Below are positions 8,247-14,981 of a stretch of DNA of 64,000 bases, piece after piece (within the stretch, counting starts at the first letter, position 1; every line of letters starts with the position of its first letter). The stretch lies in the NCBI RefSeq assembly GCF_000612845.1, contig NZ_CCAT010000012.1:62001-126000 (forward strand), read 5' to 3'. This DNA is from Clostridium ihumii AP5. Lineage in GTDB: Bacteria > Bacillota > Clostridia > Clostridiales > Clostridiaceae. The position numbers were made by a program, and so were the translations under genes. A model generated the notes under the pieces. That model was given only the letters and a program-made list of their open reading frames with translations. It had not been told where the DNA came from and made no database searches.

Positions 8247-9404
8247 TTATTTATTAAAATTTTTAACACCCGGTAAAACTACTTTGAATATATTTCTTTC
8301 TTCATCATTTATGAAATGTATTTCTCCTTTTCTTTTAAATTTTTTCTTTATTATTGTAAATCCAGAAAACTTCTTTAAAAATCTTTTCTTTTCATCTATA
8401 GTTATTATCTTTTCATATATCCACATGTTTCTTCTAATGTAATTTTCTTTATTTCCTCCTATTGTTTTTAGTAAACATCCTGGACTAATTATTACAATAC
8501 TTTTATACCCTATAATAACTTCAATAAATTTATTGTACATACTATAATCTCTATACATAATAGCATTATTAATTGCTTCGATAACTGCTTCTATAGGATA
8601 AATCTCTGGCAAAATTTCTTTTATAACAGCTTCTGCTTCATCTAACATATATAATATATTTCCACTAATTACTATTGTATTTTCTCTCTTATTGGATACT
8701 TTATTTATTATTTTTATCATATTATGTGGTAAATAAATAGATGTAAACTTTGTAAAAATCAAAGCACTCCCTAACGTCAAAACTTTTTTTCCACTTTCTT
8801 TATCCAAATATACTATACCTGCATTCTCCATAAGTTCTTCTCTATTTTCATCATCTATTTCAAATCCTTTTTTTTGAAAATACATATCTATCATAGGTAT
8901 ATCTAATGCTATAATTGAGCTCTTCATTATAGGTATAGATTCTATAGTTAAACTTAAAGAGTTACTAAACATAGTTATAATTTCATCACGTCTCATGGTA
9001 TCTGTTGTTGAGCCTCTTCTTATATAAAAAGACCCATTTTCTCTAATTTGATATGGACTTTGATCAGATGTATATATGGTTATTATTCCAACCTTTTTAT
9101 TTTTATAATTAATAAATTCTAAAGAAACTGGTATAGGTGGCTCACATCTAGAACTTACTATTTGTTGAACCTTTTCTTCTGTTAGTCTTTCATCATCTAT
9201 ACCTACAATTTCTTTACTTTTGTCTTCAACACCTATAATTATATATCCTCTTCCACCTCTAGAATTAGCAATAGCACAAACGTCTTTTGCTAATTCTTTT
9301 TTACCACTTTCCGTATATATATCAATTTTCCTTTTAAAATCTAACTTAGTCCCTTCTTCTTTTTTTAGTAGAGTTTTTACTTTTTTATTATCCATCTTGC
9401 TCAT
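8247..9404 (-). CDS. AlbA_2 (Schlafen-type) protein with a HATPase_c_4-like C-terminus
   Basis: The 385-aa protein opens with an AlbA_2/Schlafen-type domain (about 10-130): EGTKLDFKRKI, then IANSRGGRGYIIIGVED and YIRRGSTTDTMRRDEI. The C-terminal part (about 265-340) holds IEAINNAIMYRDYS and IISPGCLL, matching the HATPase_c_4 pattern N-A-h-x-H-R-D-Y-S / PG-x-L, with Tyr where His is usual. No winged-helix tail is obvious. Relatives are described as putative transcriptional regulators or nucleic-acid-binding proteins, and some Schlafen-like proteins act as nucleases. The ATG at 9404 lies directly after GAGGG, so the ATG at 9395 may be the true start. The gene is monocistronic. Confidence 0.7.
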   Translation of the reverse strand: MSKMDNKKVKTLLKKEEGTKLDFKRKIDIYTESGKKELAKDVCAIANSRGGRGYIIIGVEDKSKEIVGIDDERLTEEKVQQIVSSRCEPPIPVSLEFINYKNKKVGIITIYTSDQSPYQIRENGSFYIRRGSTTDTMRRDEIITMFSNSLSLTIESIPIMKSSIIALDIPMIDMYFQKKGFEIDDENREELMENAGIVYLDKESGKKVLTLGSALIFTKFTSIYLPHNMIKIINKVSNKRENTIVISGNILYMLDEAEAVIKEILPEIYPIEAVIEAINNAIMYRDYSMYNKFIEVIIGYKSIVIISPGCLLKTIGGNKENYIRRNMWIYEKIITIDEKKRFLKKFSGFTIIKKKFKRKGEIHFINDEERNIFKVVLPGVKNFNK

Positions 9405-9557
9405 TCCCTCAACTAAATAATAAAATTTTAATATTGTCTCTTATTACTATTGTATTTAACAACTTAATTTATTTTACTCAAATTTATATTGTTAAATATA
9501 AGTTTATATTTGAAATTATATAATTATTAAAATTTCAATGAATTATCCGTTAATTTT

Positions 9558-9596
9558 ATTATACAATATTGTATAATACCCAAATTATGTTATAAT
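9558..9596 (+). promoter_or_regulatory. Promoter with a 20-bp perfect palindrome overlapping the -35
   Basis: ATTATACAATATTGTATAAT at 9558-9577 is its own reverse complement. A plausible promoter for the zinc-ribbon gene overlaps it: -35 TTGTAT at 9569-9574, 16-bp spacer, -10 TATAAT at 9591-9596. The position suggests a repressor operator. The divergent AlbA_2 gene begins about 150 nt to the left. Confidence 0.55.
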
Positions 9597-9667
9597 AAAA
9601 GTAAAGAGATTTTTATATTCTCTAGTTTTAAAAAGATTAATTAGAACAAGGCTTTTATCCAAATTAA

Positions 9668-9730
9668 CTCCTTTAATGAAGAGGAAAGTAAGATAATCCA
9701 TGTTTAATTAGTCCTTAGATTTAAAGGAGG
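9668..9730 (+). promoter_or_regulatory. Leader segment complementary to the SD of the zinc-ribbon gene
   Basis: CTCCTTTAA at 9668-9676 is an exact complement of TTAAAGGAG at 9721-9729, which contains the SD for the ATG at 9739. Pairing would hide the ribosome-binding site. The leader from the predicted promoter is about 130 nt, long for a 53-codon gene, which supports a regulatory role. Confidence 0.5.
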
Positions 9731-9738
9731 TAAATAAA

Positions 9739-9900
9739 ATGGCAGATAAAACTATCGTTTGCAAAGATTGTGGAAAAGAATTTATATTTACTGAAGGAGA
9801 GCAAGCTTTTTACAAAGAAAAAGGATTTGAAAATGATCCAGTAAGATGCCCTGAGTGCAGAAAAGCTAGAAAAAATGCTAGAAACAACTTCAATAGATAA
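9739..9900 (+). CDS. 53-aa zinc-ribbon protein
   Basis: The product starts MADKTIVCKDCGKEF and holds two CXXC pairs (CKDC near residue 8 and CPEC near residue 38), the arrangement of a treble-clef zinc ribbon. A strong SD, AAAGGAGG, is 8 nt upstream of the ATG. The C-terminus is basic (RKARKNARNNFNR), as expected for a nucleic-acid-binding or ribosome-associated protein. Such short zinc-ribbon proteins are widespread in clostridia, with unknown function. It is followed by its own terminator, so it is a single-gene unit with a long leader. Confidence 0.85.
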   Translation: MADKTIVCKDCGKEFIFTEGEQAFYKEKGFENDPVRCPECRKARKNARNNFNR

Positions 9901-9913
9901 TTAATTTGAAAGT

Positions 9914-9946
9914 TACAAGAGAGCTAATTTAAGCTCTCTTTTTTTA
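9914..9946 (+). terminator. Terminator of the zinc-ribbon gene
   Basis: AGAGAGCT and AGCTCTCT (loop about 6 nt) form a stem followed by a run of seven T on the plus strand, shortly after the stop codon at 9900. Confidence 0.85.
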
Positions 9947-10002
9947 TTTTTTCTATACTCAATTTACTTATTACTTTAAATAATATCCCTACTTCTTTTT
10001 AT

Positions 10003-10035
10003 AAAATAAAAAATACGGAGGCTAAAACCTCCGCT
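10003..10035 (-). terminator. Terminator of the ECF S-component gene
   Basis: On the minus strand CGGAGG-TTTTAG-CCTCCG is followed by TATTTTTTATTTT, 17 nt after the stop codon. Confidence 0.8.
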
Positions 10036-10051
10036 CACACTATTAAAATAT

Positions 10052-10582
10052 TTATAGCTTTATTCTTTTCTTTAAAAGTTCTGATAGTGGCAATGCTATT
10101 AACATTCCTAGTGCTACCTGAAGCACATTATTAAATATTGATCCAACTGCATTAGGGAAGTCATATAATATCCATCCAGCAAAAAAATATCCTATTATCA
10201 TAACTATTCCCGCTATAAGAAATGCAAAGAAATTATTTAAAAACTTCTTACCTTCACACTCACCCCTATAGGCTATCATAGCAGCTATATATCCCATAGC
10301 TCCTTTTATTACAAATGTAAATGGAGCCCAAGCACCATATCCTGATAATAAATCAAATAAACACATACCAATAGCAGCAGCTGTAGCGCCCTTCTTTTTA
10401 CCTAATAATATTGCCGCTATAAATACAGCACTATCACCTAAATGAAGAACACCTTGCCCAAAAGCTGATGGAACATGAATCACAGCCGTAGCTACATATA
10501 CTATAGCCGCCATCAATGCTACTTGAACAAGAGAAAGAACACTTGTTTTGTTAGCTGCTTTATTTTGTACATTATCTAACAT
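10052..10582 (-). CDS. ECF transporter S component (vitamin uptake, substrate unknown)
   Basis: This 176-aa integral membrane protein has about five to six hydrophobic segments and the S-component hallmark in its first half: ALMAAIVYVATAVIHVPS, then LHLGDSAVFIAAILLGKKKGA. It resembles the family of riboflavin/queuosine/HMP/pyridoxine S components. Such proteins bind a vitamin and dock to a shared EcfA-EcfT energizing module encoded elsewhere; no ATPase or T component is near, which is normal for group II ECF systems. The SD is GGGGTG before the ATG. An array of TTACAAT-type motifs lies just upstream, and no riboswitch was recognised, so the substrate remains open. Confidence 0.8.
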   Translation of the reverse strand: MLDNVQNKAANKTSVLSLVQVALMAAIVYVATAVIHVPSAFGQGVLHLGDSAVFIAAILLGKKKGATAAAIGMCLFDLLSGYGAWAPFTFVIKGAMGYIAAMIAYRGECEGKKFLNNFFAFLIAGIVMIIGYFFAGWILYDFPNAVGSIFNNVLQVALGMLIALPLSELLKKRIKL

Positions 10583-10597
10583 AAATCTACACCCCTT

Positions 10598-10675
10598 ATT
10601 GTATCGTTACAATTTTTATCTTTAATATAATTTCATAATTATATTACTACAATATTACAATTATTACAATACAAT
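10598..10675 (-). promoter_or_regulatory. Array of TACAAT motifs upstream of the ECF gene
   Basis: An inverted repeat ATTGTA-TCGT-TACAAT at 10598-10613 is followed, 35 nt further upstream of the gene, by closely spaced TACAAT/ACAAT units at about 10648, 10656, 10665 and 10671. The arrangement suggests binding sites for a regulator of the transporter. I cannot name the regulator. Confidence 0.4.
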
Positions 10676-10712
10676 TCTAAATGTTTATTTCAAATAATAT
10701 ATTTAGTAGTAC

Positions 10713-10758
10713 AAAAAATAGTGATTTAAAGTAAAATTTCTCTACTTTAAATCACTAT
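10713..10758 (-). terminator. Terminator of prfC
   Basis: TAGTGATTTAAAGTA (minus strand from 10757) pairs over 15 bp with TACTTTAAATCACTA (ending 10719) and is followed by TTTTTTG. It begins 4 nt after the prfC stop codon. Confidence 0.9.
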
Positions 10759-10761
10759 ATA

Positions 10762-12357
10762 TTAATTGTTTTTAGCTATACCTGATAGAACTAATCCTTT
10801 ATTATGTTCTAATGCCCAACTAATACCCCAATCATTTTGGAATATTAATAAATCTCTATCTTTTAAGTCTTTAACAACTTTAGTATCACTAGTTAAGCTT
10901 AATTCTTCTGCTTTTGTTTCAGAACTTTCTATCCATCTTATATTTCTATATGGTAACATTTCTAATTTTATATCTACATTATATTCATTTTTTAATCTAA
11001 ATTCTAGAACTTCAAACTGAAGTACACCTACAACTCCAACTATTAATTGTTCTATACCTATGTGCAATTCTTTAAATACTTGAATAGCACCTTCTTGCGC
11101 AATTTGTGTCACACCTTTTATAAATTGCTTTCTTTTCATAGTATCAACTGTTCTAACTCTCGCAAAATGTTCTGGTGCAAAACTTGGTATACCTTCAAAT
11201 TTAAATTTATTTTTTGGTGTACAAATAGTATCTCCTATACTAAATATACCTGGATCAAATACACCAATAATATCTCCTGCATATGCATCTTCAATTATTT
11301 CTCTGTCTTGAGCTAAAAATTGTTGAGGCTGTGCAAGTTTCATTTTTGAATTTCCTTGCATATGAAATACATCCATACCTTTTTCGAATTTTCCTGAACA
11401 AATTCTCATAAATGCAATTCTATCTCTATGAGCCTTATTCATATTTGCCTGTATCTTAAATACGAACGCTGAAAAGTCTTCGCTAAATGGATCAATTAAT
11501 CCTTTATCTGACTCTCTTCCAAGTGGTGATGTAGTCAAAGCTAAGAAATGTTCTAAAAATGGTTCTACACCAAAATTAGTTAATGCACTACCAAAGAACA
11601 CTGGACTTAATTCACCTTTTTTAACTTTTTCATAATCAAATTTATCTCCAGCTATGTCTAATAGCTCTATATCTTCTAATAATTTTTCGTATAAATCTTC
11701 GCCTATTTCTTCTATAATTTTTTCTTCATCTTTTATAGAAATTCTTGTAGTTGTAACTTCTCTTTGACCATGGTCTCCATCATCAAATAATTCTATTTCT
11801 TCCTTCTCTCTATCATATACACCTTTAAAATGCATACCTGAACCTATTGGCCAGTTTATTGGATAAGATTTTATTCCTAATTCATTTTCTAATTCTTCCA
11901 TTAATTCAAATGGATCTCTTGTTTCTCTATCCATCTTATTTACAAATGTAAAAATAGGTATTTCTCTCATACTACAAACATGGAATAATTTTCTTGTTTG
12001 ATCCTCTACACCTTTCGCTCCATCTAATACCATTACCGCACTATCTGCAGCCATAAGTGTTCTATATGTATCTTCACTAAAGTCTTGGTGTCCTGGAGTG
12101 TCCAATATGTTTATACAAAATCCATTATATCCAAATTGCATTACTGACGATGTAACAGATATTCCTCTTTTCTTTTCTATTTCCATCCAGTCAGAAACAG
12201 CATGCTTAGATGCTTTTCTTGCTTTTACAGATCCAGCCATTCTTATAGCTCCTCCGTATAAAAGCAACTTTTCAGTTAATGTTGTCTTACCAGCATCTGG
12301 GTGAGAAATTATAGCAAAGGTTCTTCTTTTCTTTATCTCATTTATATATTCACTCAA
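10762..12357 (-). CDS. prfC: Peptide chain release factor 3
   Basis: RF3 is a translational GTPase that recycles RF1/RF2 from the ribosome after termination. The G motifs are clear: SHPDAGKTT (G1), RGISVTSS (switch I), DTPGHQDF (G3) and NKMDRE (G4). The 531-aa length is typical. A TTG start at 12357 was preferred because GGAG lies 9 nt upstream; the TTG two codons earlier is only 3 nt from the SD. It is monocistronic with its own terminator. Confidence 0.97.
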   Translation of the reverse strand: MSEYINEIKKRRTFAIISHPDAGKTTLTEKLLLYGGAIRMAGSVKARKASKHAVSDWMEIEKKRGISVTSSVMQFGYNGFCINILDTPGHQDFSEDTYRTLMAADSAVMVLDGAKGVEDQTRKLFHVCSMREIPIFTFVNKMDRETRDPFELMEELENELGIKSYPINWPIGSGMHFKGVYDREKEEIELFDDGDHGQREVTTTRISIKDEEKIIEEIGEDLYEKLLEDIELLDIAGDKFDYEKVKKGELSPVFFGSALTNFGVEPFLEHFLALTTSPLGRESDKGLIDPFSEDFSAFVFKIQANMNKAHRDRIAFMRICSGKFEKGMDVFHMQGNSKMKLAQPQQFLAQDREIIEDAYAGDIIGVFDPGIFSIGDTICTPKNKFKFEGIPSFAPEHFARVRTVDTMKRKQFIKGVTQIAQEGAIQVFKELHIGIEQLIVGVVGVLQFEVLEFRLKNEYNVDIKLEMLPYRNIRWIESSETKAEELSLTSDTKVVKDLKDRDLLIFQNDWGISWALEHNKGLVLSGIAKNN

Positions 12358-12699
12358 AAACAATCTCTCCTTTATTAAATTATTTTTATTGATTTTTATA
12401 AACTTAGAATTATAGAATAATTATTTTTTAGTTTAATTAGAAATAGTCTAATTACTATTATAAAAAATTAACTACAACCTTTCTATAATTCTCTAATAAC
12501 ATAATTTATCTTGAGCCTACTCTTTATAATATCATGTTAACTTTAGGTAAACAAGATTATATCTTAACTTGCACATGTTTCTTATTAAAATTTTAAATTT
12601 ATATTAAAAAAATTTATATTCTTCTTAATCAAATTTTTAACATTAAATTCTGTCATATATTTATATCTAAATGTTATTATATGCATTATATCTTATTAT
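12358..12699. other. AT-rich intergenic stretch without a recognised gene
   Basis: About 340 nt between prfC and the terminator of the NadR-like gene. It must contain the prfC promoter on the minus strand. I see no coding region with an SD, no long inverted repeat and no known riboswitch. Confidence 0.5.
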
Positions 12700-12701
12700 T
12701 A

Positions 12702-12736
12702 GCAAAAAAATTAGGGGCTACTCTTTGGCGCCCCAT
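12702..12736 (-). terminator. Terminator of the NadR-like gene
   Basis: On the minus strand GGGGC and GCCCC close an 11-nt loop and are followed by TAATTTTTTT. Confidence 0.75.
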
Positions 12737-12752
12737 GTAAAATCACAATACA

Positions 12753-13337
12753 CTATTCTGATGCTATTTCTCTATTAGCTGTAGAATCCATACCTATGAT
12801 ATTTAAAATATTTTTTGCTCTATCTTTAGTGCATCCTGTTAATTCTATATATGGCACTGACTCATTGTCTAGGAAATTTTTTATAGCTTCATCAACTTTT
12901 TTAGCCATTTCCTCATCTTGCCATCTTACCCCATCTTTTTCATATCCGAATTCTCTACCTACATAAAATATGTAATCATACTTAGCTATATCTCTAATTG
13001 CTAAGCCATATAAATCTTTTAATATTTCCATTTCTTTTACAGTGCGCTTTTTATCACCTAACATAAATCTAGCATATATATATGGAACAAAAGTCGCATA
13101 ATCTGTTATAGCATATTCATACTCTTCCAGTTCTTCTTCTAACTTTGCCTGTCCTAAATATATTCCATATTGTTCTGCAATAGTTTCTATCATGCCTTTT
13201 TCTCTTAAGTAGTCTGTACTGTATTCTGCTGCGCACCCTACATTTATACCCAAGATTTTCATTTCTACATACAAATGTTGCATAAGTGTAGTTTTTCCAC
13301 ATCTCGGACCACCTAAAATTGCTATTCTAGTAGTCAT
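12753..13337 (-). CDS. NadR-like P-loop kinase (AAA_28-type NTPase)
   Basis: The 194-aa protein has a P-loop, GGPRCGKTT (residues 9-17), close to the N-terminus, and resembles the C-terminal ribosylnicotinamide-kinase-like domain of NadR (AAA_28). No nicotinamide nucleotide adenylyltransferase domain or helix-turn-helix region is attached. ATG at 13337 is favoured by GGAGGG 7 nt upstream; the ATG five codons earlier overlaps that SD. It is a single-gene unit with its own terminator. The substrate cannot be read from the sequence. Confidence 0.65.
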   Translation of the reverse strand: MTTRIAILGGPRCGKTTLMQHLYVEMKILGINVGCAAEYSTDYLREKGMIETIAEQYGIYLGQAKLEEELEEYEYAITDYATFVPYIYARFMLGDKKRTVKEMEILKDLYGLAIRDIAKYDYIFYVGREFGYEKDGVRWQDEEMAKKVDEAIKNFLDNESVPYIELTGCTKDRAKNILNIIGMDSTANREIASE

Positions 13338-13504
13338 TCCATGACCCTCCATTTATTTAAATTGTACATTTCATTATAACAAACATTACTTTATATTTCA
13401 ACAAATTGCGTCATAAAAATGAATTTACACTTTTTGCTTTCTTTAGCAATTTAAAATAACTTTTTTATACTTTATATTTACTTTTAACTATATGATTGAA
13501 TTTA

Positions 13505-13530
13505 TTGAAGTATCAGTACTTATACTTCAA
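13505..13530. promoter_or_regulatory. 9-bp inverted repeat of unknown role
   Basis: TTGAAGTAT-CAGTACTT-ATACTTCAA is a perfect 9-bp inverted repeat about 170 nt upstream of the NadR-like gene and 30 nt past the terminator of the exopolysaccharide operon. It has no T tract, so it is more like an operator than a terminator. Confidence 0.35.
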
Positions 13531-13558
13531 CTTTTACCTTCAAAATTTATTATTAATA

Positions 13559-13600
13559 AAAAATCATGTATTTCTTTGTATAAAATACATGATTTTATGA
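13559..13600 (-). terminator. Terminator of the exopolysaccharide operon
   Basis: AAATCATGTATTT and AAATACATGATTT form a 13-bp stem followed by TTTATTA on the minus strand, 18 nt after the stop codon of the glycoside hydrolase-like gene. Confidence 0.85.
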
Positions 13601-13617
13601 ATTAATTAAAAAAATTT

Positions 13618-14679
13618 TTATTCTTCATACCAACTCTTTATTATTCTGACACTTTCAATTGATGGATAATAAAGTTTATCACCTTCTCTATTGCCTATAG
13701 CAAAAACTGAAAACCCCATATTCCAATCTTCATTTTCAAAAACTTCCTTGTATGCTTCAAATCCTACACTTTGTTCTCTATTATTAGGAATATTACTAAC
13801 TAATACATTCCATGGTTCCTTCAATGCTCCATCTAACCTTGGAAAACCTAATTCACCAAAAAATATTGGCTTATTCCACTTTTTATGAAGATCGCATAAT
13901 TCTTGTTTTACATTTTGTTCTCTATTATGTATTTTAGTATTCAATAAATCTTCCACTATGTCATCTTTTGTATTTATGTTTTTATCACTTAATTCAAAAT
14001 AGGCTGATACACTTATAAAATCTACTTTCCCAAATACTAAATTATTAATTTTTTCATTATATTTTTCATAAGTACTCAAATCCCATTTAGCCGTATACCA
14101 CCAACTAGTTCTATATGTTATAAATCCATCAAATTCTTTCCTTACATAATCAACAACATCACACCACTTATCTTCATACTTTTCTATAAAAACAAAATTA
14201 GATGCCACATTAACAGCAAACACACTAAAATGGTTACCTACATCATTTACAATCTCACTTAATACACTTTTCCAATTTTCAAAGAAAATATCTATATTTT
14301 CTGGTTGCCATTCTGTTTCGTAATCTTCACCATTATTTATCCAAGGATAAGCTTCTAAAATTATGTTTATATTTTTTCTTTTTAATTTTTTTATTAAATT
14401 TATAGCTTTGTTTTTGCTTTCTTGGTTTATGCTGAACTTATCAGATTTTAAATTTTCTATATCAACTTGTATTGGTACATTAACTGTATTCAGTCCCAAC
14501 TTTTCTATATCCTCTAATGTCTGTTCTATAGTATAGTCTACCGCTAAATTTCCACTTTTAATTTTTGTATTTTCAATACTTACACCACTTTTTAAATCTT
14601 TTTTTTGAAATTTTATACACATTATACTAGTGGTTAAAACAACTATAATTAAAATTAAAAATTTGTATTTGTTTTTAAT
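13618..14679 (-). CDS. Membrane-anchored glycoside hydrolase-like TIM barrel (GH113-like), possible ATT start
   Basis: The protein has an N-terminal hydrophobic anchor (about 10-25) and an outside TIM-barrel domain. Family-like blocks are GLNTVNVPIQ, ILEAYPWI, ITYRTSWW, VDFISVSAYFELS and FFGELGFPR, in which Glu279 (numbered from the upstream GTG) is the expected nucleophile. Where GH113 enzymes have the acid/base Glu, I read Asn164 (VASNFVFIEKYEDKW), so activity is doubtful. It is the last gene of the ydaKLMN-like operon and may trim, bind or release the polymer. Start: a GTG at 14688 overlaps the SD AAGAGGTGAT; the in-frame ATT at 14679 has normal spacing, and no ATG occurs before codon 23. 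Confidence 0.65.
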   Translation of the reverse strand: MKNKYKFLILIIVVLTTSIMCIKFQKKDLKSGVSIENTKIKSGNLAVDYTIEQTLEDIEKLGLNTVNVPIQVDIENLKSDKFSINQESKNKAINLIKKLKRKNINIILEAYPWINNGEDYETEWQPENIDIFFENWKSVLSEIVNDVGNHFSVFAVNVASNFVFIEKYEDKWCDVVDYVRKEFDGFITYRTSWWYTAKWDLSTYEKYNEKINNLVFGKVDFISVSAYFELSDKNINTKDDIVEDLLNTKIHNREQNVKQELCDLHKKWNKPIFFGELGFPRLDGALKEPWNVLVSNIPNNREQSVGFEAYKEVFENEDWNMGFSVFAIGNREGDKLYYPSIESVRIIKSWYEE

Positions 14680-14692
14680 TTTTATCACCTCT

Positions 14693-14978
14693 TATATAGG
14701 GTTCCAAGTTCAAATTTAAAATAATAGATTTATCAAATGATATTACTAATCTTACAGTTTATTACTATTATTATGCTTGGAACCAATTAACAATTAACAG
14801 TTAACGATTAACAATGATGGTTAATTAATTTGTTCTACAAATTATTTTAAAAATCTATTTTAAAAAACTGAGCTTTCAGTTTTATCCTTCATTATTAATT
14901 GTTCATCGTTAATTGTTAATTTTTGTACAATACTTTAAGTTATTCATGTCTCAGTTGAGAATTTTAATTTTAAGTTTT
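14693..14978 (+). repeat. Dispersed structured repeat, copy B (full length)
   Basis: It begins TTATATAGGGTTCCAAGTTC, followed by a head like A1 (TTTATCAAATGATATTACTA), then an outer stem whose left arm (from about 14785) shares AATTAACAATTAAC with the complement of the right arm (about 14890-14922). Inside are AATTTGT-TCT-ACAAATT (14827-14843) and AAAACTGA-GCTT-TCAGTTTT (14864-14883). It fills the gap between the BcsB-like gene and the GH-like gene of one operon, and so is probably transcribed. Confidence 0.8.
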
Positions 14979-14981
14979 AAT

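Noticed and set aside
13117-13302. 61-codon minus-strand frame inside the NadR-like gene
   Set aside because: It is an alternative frame of a gene with a clear P-loop and good SD; no independent start signal.
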